Counted from the stretch's first letter, positions 24,756 through 34,163 are shown. The stretch: DNA of 64,000 nucleotides from Leptospirillum sp. (GCA_027315205.1 DAHUYM010000001.1:248001-312000); one strand, 5' to 3'. Notes: generated from the letters alone by a model not told the origin. Program-made: numbers and translations.

Positions 24756-26582
24756 TTACGATCTTTTCACTTGTTCTTTCCGGAGACGGGTTTTCAGAGC
24801 ATCGAGCGCACCAGGGGTCATTCCCCGGATCGACAGGGCTTCCATGAAGGTCCGGGGCGACGCTTTTTTCAGGCGACCGAGGATTTCTTTCGAAACGCCG
24901 GGGATTTGAGTTTCAAACAGAGCGGGAGGAATTTGGAAATCATCCTCATCCCGAAGGTGTTTCTCCCGGGAGATCCGTATATAACCCTCATATTTGACCT
25001 CCGATTCAAAAGAAATTTTCCAGGAGATCGGCCATTCCGTCATCCCGTCAGGTATCGGAGGATCCGGAAGGCCATCAAAGGTCGAATCGGGCCTTTTGAG
25101 CCACTGAAACAATGTTGATCCTCCATGCCTACAGGACTTGACAAAATCATGGAGGTGGTCAAGGCTTTCTCGCTTTTTTTGGTACCAGGTCCATTGCCGT
25201 TCCGAGACCACACCCAAAGAACGGCCTTTAGGCGTTAATCGATCGTCGGCATTATGATGGCGGATTGTTAGTCGGTTTTCCGCCCTAGAGGTAAACATCC
25301 GGTAAGGCTCGTCAACGCCCTGTGTGACGAGGTCATCTATCATAACACCGAGATACGAATCCGACCGTTCGGGATGCCACGGCTCCCGTTCTTTCGAGAC
25401 GAGGGACGCATTGATTCCAGCAACCAATCCCTGTCCAGCGGCTTCCTCATATCCCGTCGTTCCGTTGATCTGGCCGGCAAGAAAAAAATTCCCGAAGTTT
25501 TTAAGTCTGAGCCCGTGATCGAGTTGATCCGGAAAAACAAAGTCATATTCGACAGCGTATCCCGGACGGGTAATCCATGCCCTTTCGAGCCCCGGAATGG
25601 AATGGACAATCTCTTCCTGGACGTCGACAGGAAGACTCGTCGAAATGCCGTTCGGATAGACCTCGTCGAAATCGAGCCCTTCAGGTTCGATGAACACCTG
25701 GTGCGATTCGCGATCCGGAAATTTGACAACCTTGTCTTCAATCGAAGGACAGTATCGGGGACCGATTCCGGAAATTCGTCCGCTATAGAGCGGGGACCTG
25801 TCGAGGTTCTTCCGAATCACGTTACGGGTCTGATCGGTCGTCGCGGTCAGATGACACACACGTTGGGGTCCATCGAAGAACAGTCCATGGGAAGAAAGAT
25901 CCATCGAATAGAATGGGACCGGATCGTCCCCCGGTTGTACCGCCATCCTGGAAAAATCGATCGTGCTTCCCCTGAGTCGGGGGGGAGTTCCAGTCTTCAG
26001 CCGTCCGATCGACAGGCCCAAGCCGTCCGTGAATCGCGAAGACAGGACCCCGGCGCTTCTCTCCCCTCCCCTTCCCCCTTCGAAGTTGTTCATCCCGATA
26101 TGAAGTTTCCCGGACAAAAACGTTCCGGTCGTCACGACGAAAGATATACCTTCAATCCGGGTCCCGTCGTGCAGGATCAAGGCGCGGACCCGGTCGCCTG
26201 CGATCTCGATATCGACCACCTCGCCCTGCCGCAAGGTCAATTTTTCGAGACTTTCGAGGTATCGCCGGGATTCCTGCCGGTACCGGTACCGGTCGCATTG
26301 GACCCTTAACGCCTGGACGGCATAACCTTTTCGGGTATTCAGCATCTTGAACTGGAGTCCGGAACGGTCTGCAAGTTTCCCAATGGCACCGTCCATCGCC
26401 TCGATCTCGGCGACGATGTGTCCTTTGCCGATTCCGCCGACGGAAGGGTTGCAGGACATTTGTCCGATAAGGTCAAGGTGCATCGTCACAAGAAGTGTTT
26501 TGACGCCCATACGCGCCGACGCCGAAGCAGCTTCGATGCCCGCATGCCCCCCGCCGACGACAACGACATCCCATTTATTCAT
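24756..26582 (-). CDS. mnmG: tRNA uridine-5-carboxymethylaminomethyl modification enzyme, FAD subunit
   Basis: A 608-residue FAD-dependent protein that works with MnmE to make cmnm5U34 in tRNA. The dinucleotide-binding VVGGGHAGIEAA opens the protein; GTFLSGKLHIG, LKTGTPPRL and GQINGTTGYEEAAGQG are diagnostic. The ATG at 26582 lies 9 nt after GGAGGA; the further upstream in-frame start is inside the gap to mnmE. It follows mnmE by 20 bp, in the conserved origin-proximal order mnmE-mnmG-rsmG. Confidence 0.96.
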   Translation of the reverse strand: MNKWDVVVVGGGHAGIEAASASARMGVKTLLVTMHLDLIGQMSCNPSVGGIGKGHIVAEIEAMDGAIGKLADRSGLQFKMLNTRKGYAVQALRVQCDRYRYRQESRRYLESLEKLTLRQGEVVDIEIAGDRVRALILHDGTRIEGISFVVTTGTFLSGKLHIGMNNFEGGRGGERSAGVLSSRFTDGLGLSIGRLKTGTPPRLRGSTIDFSRMAVQPGDDPVPFYSMDLSSHGLFFDGPQRVCHLTATTDQTRNVIRKNLDRSPLYSGRISGIGPRYCPSIEDKVVKFPDRESHQVFIEPEGLDFDEVYPNGISTSLPVDVQEEIVHSIPGLERAWITRPGYAVEYDFVFPDQLDHGLRLKNFGNFFLAGQINGTTGYEEAAGQGLVAGINASLVSKEREPWHPERSDSYLGVMIDDLVTQGVDEPYRMFTSRAENRLTIRHHNADDRLTPKGRSLGVVSERQWTWYQKKRESLDHLHDFVKSCRHGGSTLFQWLKRPDSTFDGLPDPPIPDGMTEWPISWKISFESEVKYEGYIRISREKHLRDEDDFQIPPALFETQIPGVSKEILGRLKKASPRTFMEALSIRGMTPGALDALKTRLRKEQVKRS

Positions 26583-26602
26583 GGGCTTCTGTTCCTCCAA
26601 AG

Positions 26603-27940
26603 CTATTTGCCGATACAAAAACTCTTAAAAACTCTATCATAAACCATTCCATGGGAAACGACCCCGATCGCTTCCTCCAACCGAACCCGTTCCGACTCCA
26701 TCTCATGGAGAACCACTTCCCACAATCCCGCATTCGCGAGGGGAAGAATCCGACGCAGAAGACGGGAGAGCTCTCCCAGGATCCGGAACTGCCGGGGACT
26801 GGAAATAATGGGTTCGGATCTTATGAGCCCCGTTTGGTAAAAAATCCGCGCCTGGTCTTCCAGAAAACGATACACCTCTGCCACCCCTTTTTTCGTCTTG
26901 GCCGACACGGAATAGTCGTATAAGCTCTCTCCGGGCGGCCCCTTTCCGAGGTCGCATTTGTTCCATATTCTCAAGAGGCGCGCCTTCCCACTCTTAAAAA
27001 ATTTTTCTGGGGGGGTCGTGGCATCGTTCGACTCGAGCCATAAAACCAGGGATGCTCCTCGTATGGCAGAACGCGACTTTTGGATTCCCGCTTTTTCCAA
27101 TATGTCTTTCGTAGGACGAATACCCGCGGAATCGACCAAAAGGATATCGCCGTGCTCTGTCGCGATACGACCTTCCAGCATGTCCCGGGTCGTACCCGGA
27201 ATATCCGAGACGAGCGCTCTCGGACCTCCCAGCAAACGGTTGAACAGGGACGATTTCCCGGAGTTCGGTGGGCCGGCCAGAACTACGGTAAAGCCGTTCC
27301 AGCGCAAACGTTCTTTTTGATAGGACCTGCGGGATCGTTCAACGGTTTCAAAAAGATCTCTCATGTCGTCTTTGATGCTTGAGGCGTCCGGAATTTCGGA
27401 AACATCGAGATCCACATGATCGATAAGGACATACAAGCGGGCAAGAAGATCGATCCAGTCCTCTCGGATACGCTCGAGAGGTGCCGGAAGAGAACTGTCG
27501 TATTCTCTGAACTGTCGCTGAAAATCCTGAAAAGACGGGGCCTGGATCATCCGGTTCAGCGATTCGGATTTGAGAAGGGTGATCTTCTGGTGCTGATAGG
27601 CCCGATAAAGAAATTCCCCGGGTTTTGCGGGGCGGGCACCCAGGGAATAGGCGTGTTCCAGTATCCGGCGCATGGAATGAGGATTTCCATGGAGCTGGAG
27701 TTCGATAACATCTTCGCCGGTCAGGCTCGACGGCGCCTTGAAATAAATAAATAAACCGTCGTCGAGAATTTGACCGTCGATGTCTTTGACACGGATCCGA
27801 TAAACAAAACGGGGAATGACCGGTTTCGGAAGTCGGTCGACGATCGGGGAAAATCGATCGATGAGATTTGACCCCGAAAAGCGAACGATTCCGACGGGTT
27901 GAGCGATCAGTTTTGTGGCAGGCGCCACGATCGGGTCCAT
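26603..27940 (-). CDS. mnmE: tRNA modification GTPase
   Basis: A 445-residue GTPase partner of MnmG. The N-terminal formyl-THF-binding domain is present and the G domain has G1 AGPPNSGKSSLFNRL (about 225-239), G3 DSAG and G4 NKCD. The C terminus ends FCIGK, conserving the catalytic CxxGK. In the N-terminal half VELQLHG-type spacing is retained (IELQLHGNPHSM). ATG at 27940, 15 bp after the yidC stop. Confidence 0.95.
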   Translation of the reverse strand: MDPIVAPATKLIAQPVGIVRFSGSNLIDRFSPIVDRLPKPVIPRFVYRIRVKDIDGQILDDGLFIYFKAPSSLTGEDVIELQLHGNPHSMRRILEHAYSLGARPAKPGEFLYRAYQHQKITLLKSESLNRMIQAPSFQDFQRQFREYDSSLPAPLERIREDWIDLLARLYVLIDHVDLDVSEIPDASSIKDDMRDLFETVERSRRSYQKERLRWNGFTVVLAGPPNSGKSSLFNRLLGGPRALVSDIPGTTRDMLEGRIATEHGDILLVDSAGIRPTKDILEKAGIQKSRSAIRGASLVLWLESNDATTPPEKFFKSGKARLLRIWNKCDLGKGPPGESLYDYSVSAKTKKGVAEVYRFLEDQARIFYQTGLIRSEPIISSPRQFRILGELSRLLRRILPLANAGLWEVVLHEMESERVRLEEAIGVVSHGMVYDRVFKSFCIGK

Positions 27941-27955
27941 GCAGGCCCCCTTGCG

Positions 27956-29506
27956 TCAGGCCGTTTTTTTGGCCTTCAGAAGATAATTGACCGTCAGGTA
28001 TTGTTGCCCAATCGTAAGGATGTTGTTGATCAACCAATAGAGAACCAGTCCGGACGGGAAATTGAGGAAGAAGAAGGTCATGATGACAGGCACGAACATC
28101 ATCACCTTCTGTTGAACGGGGTCGGGCGATGTCGGATTCAGGCGATACTGGAGGACCATGGTCAGGCCCATGACGATCGGAAGGACATAGTAGGGATCCT
28201 TAAGGGACAGGTCATGGATCCACAACAAGAACGGGGCCTGCCGGAGCTCGACCGTGTTATTCAAGATATTATACAGCGCGATGAAGACAGGAATCTGCAC
28301 GATCATCGGAAGACAGCCCCCAAGTGGATTGACCTTCCGTTCCTTGTAGAGTTCCATGAGCGCCTGGTTCAGGGCCGCCTTGTCGTCCTTGTGCTTGGCT
28401 TGTAGCTTTTTAATTTCGGGTTGGAGATTCTGCATCTCGTGAATGCTTTTGTAACTCAAATAGGCCAAAGGCGAAAAGAAAATCTTGATGAGGATCGTGA
28501 CAAAAATAATTGCAAGCCCATAGTTGTGAGTGATCGCATGAAAGAAGGTCATCAGAAGGAAAAGTGGCTTGGCGAGGAAACTGATCAGGAGGATGCGTCC
28601 AAAAAGGAACCAGCCGAAATCGATCGTATCGATCAGACCTGCATCCTGAGCTTTCAGCAGCCGGTACTGCTTCGGTTCTCCAAAAAGGGAAAAATGCATG
28701 TCCTCTTTTGAAAGAAGCTGAAACCAGCTGTTCGATCCGTCTTTGCGGATTTCTATGCCGATGACTTTAGAAAGTGGCGCGACATAACCGATGAAGTACT
28801 TGTCCTCGTTCCCTACCCATTTCAGTGGGGAATCAAAATAAAGGGAACCGTCCTTTTTGACTTCCTGAAATTTCTCGTTGATGCGATAGATCGGTCCCTG
28901 AAACTCTGTGCCGTATGTCTGGGTAATACCGGACAGTCCGAAATTGAGTCCGGAACCGAACACCAGATTTTCCTTTCGGGGATTGTCGATCCGGGTATCT
29001 ATCCCATAACCCTTCAGGGAAAACGTGTACGTGAGAGTGATATCCCGGGTACCGTCCCGAAATCTTTCAACGAGGGTGGATTTTTTCCCGATGACGGAAA
29101 CGGAACCCGGGGTCGTCTGGCTCCCGTTCCATAAGATGGCCGTGGGAAACAGGGGCACCAAGGTCCCTCCCTCCCGGGAGAACAATCCCATTCCCGAATA
29201 TCCGGGTTTGGGATTAAGGAGCGACAGCGGTTCTTTCTTGGCGCTTGAATGATGAAACTTGCTGAGCCCCCAGCGGATCACCTGACCGCTCTTCAGGGAA
29301 ACGGTCCACGCGATATCTCCGTTATTGACCGTCAGGGTCCGATCGAAGGGGTCATCAACCATCGGAACGGAAAGGGCGGCAAAAGACTGCTTGCCGGCTT
29401 TCTGGGGTTTGGGATGATTTTTCTGGCCCCAAAAGTAATAAAGGATCAGATTGAACGTGACGATGATGACGACAAGAGGGAGAAGACGCTTCCACATACC
29501 GGTCAA
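27956..29506 (-). CDS. yidC: membrane protein insertase YidC
   Basis: A 516-residue insertase. It has the Gram-negative architecture: an N-terminal helix (about 5-24), a large periplasmic domain (about 60-320), then the conserved membrane core with QIPVFIALYNIL (about 403-414) and FFFLNFPSGLVLYWLINN near the end. This protein inserts and folds inner-membrane proteins with or without Sec. It follows yidD by 36 bp in the rpmH-rnpA-yidD-yidC order. The first codon at 29506 and ATG three codons later are both possible. Confidence 0.95.
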   Translation of the reverse strand: MTGMWKRLLPLVVIIVTFNLILYYFWGQKNHPKPQKAGKQSFAALSVPMVDDPFDRTLTVNNGDIAWTVSLKSGQVIRWGLSKFHHSSAKKEPLSLLNPKPGYSGMGLFSREGGTLVPLFPTAILWNGSQTTPGSVSVIGKKSTLVERFRDGTRDITLTYTFSLKGYGIDTRIDNPRKENLVFGSGLNFGLSGITQTYGTEFQGPIYRINEKFQEVKKDGSLYFDSPLKWVGNEDKYFIGYVAPLSKVIGIEIRKDGSNSWFQLLSKEDMHFSLFGEPKQYRLLKAQDAGLIDTIDFGWFLFGRILLISFLAKPLFLLMTFFHAITHNYGLAIIFVTILIKIFFSPLAYLSYKSIHEMQNLQPEIKKLQAKHKDDKAALNQALMELYKERKVNPLGGCLPMIVQIPVFIALYNILNNTVELRQAPFLLWIHDLSLKDPYYVLPIVMGLTMVLQYRLNPTSPDPVQQKVMMFVPVIMTFFFLNFPSGLVLYWLINNILTIGQQYLTVNYLLKAKKTA

Positions 29507-29542
29507 AACCTTTCGGAGGTATCGCTGTCCCGACTGAGTTCC

Positions 29543-29749
29543 CTAGGGGTGATCGACCCCACCAGGGTGGAATGGATGACACTTCAGGATCCGGAATCCG
29601 GATTTACCAACGGCTTTCAAGAACGGATATTTAAGAAAGGAGAGCCGGACATACTCAGAGCACGTTGGATGAAAACGGCACGAAGGCGGAAGATAAGGTG
29701 AGATCCAACGCTGGTATGCCTGAATTATTCGGCTGATTGTCCTTCCCAT
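29543..29749 (-). CDS. yidD: membrane protein insertion efficiency factor YidD
   Basis: A 68-residue protein with the family signature YQRWISPYLPPSCRFHPTCS and the C-terminal HPFHPGGVD. It has an amphipathic N-terminal helix and is thought to assist YidC. The ATG at 29749 overlaps the 3' end of rnpA by 25 bp and is preceded by AAGGTGA. Confidence 0.93.
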   Translation of the reverse strand: MGRTISRIIQAYQRWISPYLPPSCRFHPTCSEYVRLSFLKYPFLKAVGKSGFRILKCHPFHPGGVDHP

Positions 29750-30060
29750 GCTTTCACCTTCAGGATTCCTTTCATGACGCCGGATCGCAGGCTGTCGAAG
29801 TCTTCGATCATCGCGGGCATGCGCCCCATGAAAATCCACAGACCCGTTTCGAGGTGACATGAAAGTCTCAAGGCTTCTCGAAGGCGGCGGCGAATACGAT
29901 TACGCTGATGCGCCTTGCCGAGCTTGCGGCCGACGAGAATCGAAACCCTCAATTCGGATTGGGGTTTGTAAAAGATGACACATTCCGGTAGGGAAATTTT
30001 CAGGGCCGGCGATTGGATGAGATCCTGGATCTGGAACCTCTTCAGCGGAACCCATTTCAA
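29725..30060 (-). CDS. rnpA: ribonuclease P protein component
   Basis: A 111-residue basic protein that binds RNase P RNA for tRNA 5' maturation. The RNR motif is KAHQRNRIRRRLREALR (about 49-65), preceded by VSILVGRKLGKA. The TTG at 30060 is used; 19 bp separate it from the rpmH stop. The N-terminal about 25 residues are less conserved than usual. Confidence 0.92.
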   Translation of the reverse strand: MKWVPLKRFQIQDLIQSPALKISLPECVIFYKPQSELRVSILVGRKLGKAHQRNRIRRRLREALRLSCHLETGLWIFMGRMPAMIEDFDSLRSGVMKGILKVKAWEGQSAE

Positions 30061-30079
30061 CGCATGCGACCGGAACGTA

Positions 30080-30214
30080 TCACACGGTCAAGCGATGCCG
30101 GCCTTTTGCGCGTCGCCGTTTGATGACGTTGCGCCCTTGCGGGGTCGACATTCTCTTTAAGAATCCGTGGGTTCGCTTCCTTCGAAGATTGCTTGGACGA
30201 AATGTGATGGACAT
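30080..30214 (-). CDS. rpmH: 50S ribosomal protein L34
   Basis: A 44-residue, extremely basic protein. The diagnostic [19 protein letters not shown] and [15 protein letters not shown] segments identify L34. ATG at 30214 (minus), stop at 30080-30082. It precedes rnpA as in most bacteria, but dnaA is not on its other side; rplI is. Confidence 0.95.
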   Translation of the reverse strand: MSITFRPSNLRRKRTHGFLKRMSTPQGRNVIKRRRAKGRHRLTV

Positions 30215-30270
30215 AGAAAACTCCCTCAAACCTTGCTAGGGGGTGATTTCCCCGAATTCGTTGACGACCT

Positions 30271-30726
30271 CTATGCTTCGGGGTGAATATGGACGTTGAC
30301 TTTGGAGCGCAATCCGCCAGAAAGTCGTACGAGGACTTCCACCGTTCCGATTTCCCGGATCGGGCGTTCCAGGTGAACCTGTTTCTTGTCGAGATGAATG
30401 TCGAGTTTGGCGAGAGCTTCGACAATGTCGTGAGCCGTCACGGAACCGAACATTTTCTCGTTCTCTCCGACTTTCACGGGAAGAGACACTTCAAGGGAGG
30501 CCAAACGATCGGAAAGATCCTGGAGCTCTACCCTTTGCTTTTCAGCACGTTCCCTGGCCAAACGCCGCTGGTGTTCGACGAACGCCAAGTTCTGGCTGTC
30601 GGCTTCGACACCAAGTTTCTGGGGGATCAGGTAATTGCGCGCGAACCCCCTCGATACCTGGACCAAGTCTCCCGCATGGCCCAATTTGTCCACATCTTCC
30701 TTCAAAACCACCGCGACCTTGCTCAT
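30271..30726 (-). CDS. rplI: 50S ribosomal protein L9
   Basis: A 151-residue two-domain ribosomal protein. The N-terminal MSKVAVVLKEDVDKLGHAGD and GFARNYLIPQKLG are typical; a long central helix connects to a C-terminal domain with LFGSV-like MFGSVTAHDI and IKEIG-like PIREIGTVEV. The ATG at 30726 follows AAGGAGGAAGT. L9 normally lies in the rpsF-rpsR-rplI operon; here those genes are absent and rpmH follows by 56 bp. Confidence 0.95.
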   Translation of the reverse strand: MSKVAVVLKEDVDKLGHAGDLVQVSRGFARNYLIPQKLGVEADSQNLAFVEHQRRLARERAEKQRVELQDLSDRLASLEVSLPVKVGENEKMFGSVTAHDIVEALAKLDIHLDKKQVHLERPIREIGTVEVLVRLSGGLRSKVNVHIHPEA

Positions 30727-30825
30727 ACTTCCTCCTTGTCCAGAACCCACGGAGATTATCAGATCAGGACGCAATCCGTCAACAAATCCGTCTTGGCACA
30801 CTCCGGAAACGCCGGTCGATAAAGC

Positions 30826-31650
30826 ATGAACAGCGAAACTGCCACGATCTCTATTCCGGACGGGACGCTTCAGTGCGTTACCATCCGGTACGATATCCAC
30901 CGAGATCGCTATCGTCTCGATTGGAAGTTCGATACTCCGGTTCTATCGGTTCCACGTGGAACAACGCGATCCGAGATCGAATCCATCCTGCATAGGCACC
31001 GCAGATGGATCGGACGAAGGAAATCGGAACGGGAACGAGCGGGTAAAACCGTGGCCGACACTCCTTCGGACATAAGTATTCCATTCGCCGGAAACATCTT
31101 TCATCCCGAACGGTCGGGGGATAACATCCGGGCGGTGACGGCGGATTTCAAAAGGAGAAAAATCCTCGTCCCGACAGGAATCGGCGAACCTTCATCTTCC
31201 GAAGCCATCCGGCTCTGGATCCTGGAACAATTCGTCCGGCAGATCACGGGATCCCTCGACATCTGGTTTGAGCAGACGGGATTTCATCCCGCCCGGATTC
31301 ACATCCGGGCCACCAGGTCCCAATGGGGAAGCATGTCCGCAAGCGGAAACCTGTCCCTTTCCTGGTACCTTTTCCCGAATTCGCCCAGGACTCTCCATTA
31401 CATTGTCCTCCACGAACTTGTTCATCTGCGGTACCGCAACCACTCCCAGGCGTTCTGGAACAAAGTCGAATCCCATGACCCGGAATACCGGAACGCACGG
31501 AAGGAACTCAAAACACCTATAGGGTGTCCGGCATGGCTTTCAGATCTTCCGGGCGGCAAGGCCCAGATTCGAGTCCCTTGGGAACCGGCCAGGGGTCGAA
31601 AGAAAGTGTCCGGTCCGGTTGAAGACTCCGAAAGGATCGTTCTACTATAA
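30826..31650 (+). CDS. DUF45 (YgjP-like) metallopeptidase
   Basis: A 274-residue protein with the zinc-binding HELVHLRYRNHS motif near residue 201 and the RxxxSQWGSMS segment (TRSQWGSMSASGNLSL) typical of DUF45/YgjP proteins. It is probably a cytosolic zinc metallopeptidase; substrates are unknown. It starts 99 bp from the divergent rplI. A parS-like sequence with one mismatch lies at 30948-30963 inside the coding region. The C-terminal about 35 residues, after CPAWLSDLPG, are poorly conserved and basic. Confidence 0.85.
   Translation: MNSETATISIPDGTLQCVTIRYDIHRDRYRLDWKFDTPVLSVPRGTTRSEIESILHRHRRWIGRRKSERERAGKTVADTPSDISIPFAGNIFHPERSGDNIRAVTADFKRRKILVPTGIGEPSSSEAIRLWILEQFVRQITGSLDIWFEQTGFHPARIHIRATRSQWGSMSASGNLSLSWYLFPNSPRTLHYIVLHELVHLRYRNHSQAFWNKVESHDPEYRNARKELKTPIGCPAWLSDLPGGKAQIRVPWEPARGRKKVSGPVEDSERIVLL
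30948..30963. promoter_or_regulatory. second parS-like site (one mismatch)
   Basis: GGTTCCACGTGGAACA matches the parS at 24113 in 15 of 16 positions. It lies in the coding sequence of the DUF45 gene, about 6.8 kb from the first site. Confidence 0.6.
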
Positions 31651-31721
31651 AAGACCGTCTGTTCAATTTATGGAAAATCCCGGTTTCCGGTCACGAAAGT
31701 CGGAAGTCGCTGGAAACCCGA

Positions 31722-32870
31722 GTGTCCCGAGGTCCAAGATTGGAAGCGCCGACCAACCGAAAAAAACTGCGAACCGGCTATACGACCGGGGCCTGTTCCC
31801 AAGCCGGGGTCCGCGCGTGTCTTCTCTCGCTCCTCGAAGGGGCCCCGATCCGGGATGTCGAGGTCGTGCTTCCCATTGGAAAGAAGGCCGCGTTCCACTT
31901 GAAAACCTCGACCTTCGACGCATCCGGGCCACCCCGGGCCCATGCTTCCCTTATAAAGGACGGGGGAGACGATCCCGATTGCACCCATGGGGCGGAAATC
32001 ATTACCGACATCGTGCTCGTTCCCGAGCCGGGGGTCAGGTTCCACAGGGGATCCGGGGTCGGCTGGATCTCGAAGCCCGGTCTCGGCCTGGCGGTCGGTG
32101 AACCGGCGATCAACCCGGTTCCGAGACAATCGATGGAGCGTGAATTCGAAAGCTTGTATCCCAGGATCAAATCGTGGTCGAAAAACCGATTCGGATGGCC
32201 CGACGTGGGGATCGACGTGACAATCTCCATTCCCAACGGGGAAGAACTTGCAAAAGAAACCTTGAACGGAAGGCTCGGAATCCTCGAGGGGCTTTCGATT
32301 CTCGGAACGAAAGGAATCGTTGTTCCGTTCAGCACATCCGCTTATCGCGCAAGCATTTCCCAGGCGATGGACGTGGCCGTCGCCCGGGGCATCAAGACTC
32401 TGGTCCTCACCACGGGAGGGCAAAGCGAAAAATTTGCGCAGAAGATCCTGTCCGGACTTCCCGAGGAAGCGTTCGTCCAGATCGGGGATTTCGCAGGATT
32501 TTCAATACGCGAAGCGGGCAAACGATCAATCGAAAAAGTTGTGATGGCAGGACTGATGGGGAAGTTTTCCAAACTTGCGACCGGAGTCAAGCAGACGCAT
32601 GCCGCGGGTTCCCAGGTCGACTTCGATTTTCTTTCGAAGCTCGCTAAAGAGTCGGGAGCGTCAGAGTCCCTGGTCGAAGCGATACGGAATGCGAACACGG
32701 CCCGTCATGCCGGAGAGCTTGCCGCGGAATCCGGATTTCCGGCATTTTTTCAAGCGATCTGCGAACGTATCTTGTATCATTTTTCGAAGATCCCGAGCGG
32801 ACCGCCTTCCATCGGCATCCTATTGACCGATTTCCAGGGGAAACAGATTGGATACGCCGAAACCGATTGA
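31722..32870 (+). CDS. cbiD: cobalt-precorrin-5B C1-methyltransferase
   Basis: A 382-residue enzyme of anaerobic cobalamin synthesis. LRTGYTTGACSQAG at the N terminus is the family signature; GGDDPDCTHGAEI and GTKGIVVPFSTSAY are further conserved blocks. CbiD marks the anaerobic (early cobalt insertion) route. The GTG at 31722 is chosen by homology of the N terminus; no strong ribosome site is seen. It begins an operon cbiD-cbiE-cbiT-cbiG-cbiH-cobO with overlapping starts. No cobalamin riboswitch was recognised in the 71 bp upstream. Confidence 0.93.
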   Translation: MSRGPRLEAPTNRKKLRTGYTTGACSQAGVRACLLSLLEGAPIRDVEVVLPIGKKAAFHLKTSTFDASGPPRAHASLIKDGGDDPDCTHGAEIITDIVLVPEPGVRFHRGSGVGWISKPGLGLAVGEPAINPVPRQSMEREFESLYPRIKSWSKNRFGWPDVGIDVTISIPNGEELAKETLNGRLGILEGLSILGTKGIVVPFSTSAYRASISQAMDVAVARGIKTLVLTTGGQSEKFAQKILSGLPEEAFVQIGDFAGFSIREAGKRSIEKVVMAGLMGKFSKLATGVKQTHAAGSQVDFDFLSKLAKESGASESLVEAIRNANTARHAGELAAESGFPAFFQAICERILYHFSKIPSGPPSIGILLTDFQGKQIGYAETD

Positions 32871-33534
32871 AACGAATTCGCCGAATATCCACGTGATCGG
32901 GATGGAACCGGAAGGCTTGAGAACAGACGACCCCCGATTCTCGGGACTGTTTTTCCGCTGCCGGTTTCTCGCGGGAGGCCGCCGACATCTCGAGACCCTG
33001 TCCGGTCCCCTTCCCGAGGACGCGGAACGGTTCGAAATCCGTTCCGACCTCAAGAGCCTGTCGGAGCGTCTAAAACCGTTCGAAAAGACCGTTCCGTCCC
33101 GCGAAACGGCGATCGTGCTCTCATCGGGAGACCCCCTCTATTACGGCATCGGTACTCGCCTATTGAAGGACCTTTCCCCCGATTCGGTCTGTTTCCATCC
33201 CGCCACGACGTTGGCCCAACGCGCCTTTTCCCTCCTGAAAAAACCCTGGGAAAGAGCCCGGGTGGGATCGATTCATAGCCGCTCGGCCGATTCCATCCTC
33301 CCCCTCCTGGAGTCTGAAGGAGTGGTGGCCGTCTATACCGACGGGACGGAAGGACCCGGGACCGTTCTCGAACTCTGCCGGAATTCGGGAAAAACGCCGG
33401 CAGAGTTCTGGGTCGTCGAAAACATCGGGCTTCCGGACCAACGTGTCCGTTGTTTTTCTCCCCCCCAACTCGATATCGTGGGAAAGACGGACTTCACATC
33501 CCTGAACATCGTCGTCATCACACTCAATCCATGA
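32848..33534 (+). CDS. cbiE: cobalt-precorrin-7 C5-methyltransferase, CbiE
   Basis: A 228-residue SAM-dependent tetrapyrrole methylase. The family strand VLSSGDPLYYGIG (about residues 90-102) binds SAM, and IHVIGMEPEG forms the first strand. It methylates C5 of the corrin ring; in many organisms it is fused with CbiT as CobL, here separate. The start (TTG) lies inside the 3' end of cbiD and its stop overlaps the cbiT ATG by 4 bp. Confidence 0.88.
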   Translation: MDTPKPIETNSPNIHVIGMEPEGLRTDDPRFSGLFFRCRFLAGGRRHLETLSGPLPEDAERFEIRSDLKSLSERLKPFEKTVPSRETAIVLSSGDPLYYGIGTRLLKDLSPDSVCFHPATTLAQRAFSLLKKPWERARVGSIHSRSADSILPLLESEGVVAVYTDGTEGPGTVLELCRNSGKTPAEFWVVENIGLPDQRVRCFSPPQLDIVGKTDFTSLNIVVITLNP

Positions 33535-34163
33535 GGTCGCGCACCGTGTCCCATCCACTTTTCGGAATCCCTGACGAACGCTTCTTCTTCACAGTACCGA
33601 GGAAAGGCCTGATCACGAAAGCCGAAATCCGGGTCCTTTCGCTATCGAAACTGGACCTCCGGCCGGGACAGACCCTTTGGGACATCGGCGCCGGATCCGG
33701 GTCCGTGGGCATCGAGGCGGCCCGTCTCATGCCGGACCTGACCGTCGTCGCCATCGAAAAGGACCGTGAAGACTTCGATTGCCTCATGAAAAACATCGAG
33801 ACGTTCGGGGTGACAGACCGGTTCCACCCGATCCACGGGAAAGCCCCCGAAGACCTCCCGGAATCCCCAAAACCCGACAGGGTGTTCATCGGGGGATCGG
33901 GAGGCCGGATGGCACCCCTCCTCGACCGGGCAAAAGCCGTTCTTCCCCCCGGTGGGGTGATCGTCCTCAACCTCGCTACCTTTGAAAACACGGCCGAAGC
34001 CCTCACATGGGCGAATGCCTCCGGCATCGAACCAGATATCTCGCATGTCCAGATCGGAAGGGGAAAACTCTTGGTCGGACTCCATCGCATCGACGCGCTC
34101 AATCCCGTCTGGATCATGACCCTGACCCTTCCGGGCGGAACCGCTGAGGACGGGACCCCATGA
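33531..34163 (+). CDS. cbiT: cobalt-precorrin-6B C15-methyltransferase (decarboxylating), CbiT
   Basis: A 210-residue Rossmann methyltransferase. FGIPDERFFFT and ITKAEIRVLSL at the N terminus and the SAM loop WDIGAGSGSVGIEAA identify CbiT, which methylates C15 and decarboxylates the C12 acetate. The ATG at 33531 overlaps the cbiE stop (ATGA), and the gene's own stop overlaps cbiG likewise. Confidence 0.93.
   Translation: MRSRTVSHPLFGIPDERFFFTVPRKGLITKAEIRVLSLSKLDLRPGQTLWDIGAGSGSVGIEAARLMPDLTVVAIEKDREDFDCLMKNIETFGVTDRFHPIHGKAPEDLPESPKPDRVFIGGSGGRMAPLLDRAKAVLPPGGVIVLNLATFENTAEALTWANASGIEPDISHVQIGRGKLLVGLHRIDALNPVWIMTLTLPGGTAEDGTP

Noticed and set aside
31650-31722. Possible cobalamin riboswitch before cbiD
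   Set aside because: The gap is only 71 bp and contains no B12-box-like segment that could be recognised.
32885-32900. Third parS-like site at a CCACGTG core
   Set aside because: Only the CACGTG centre matches; flanks do not form the palindrome.
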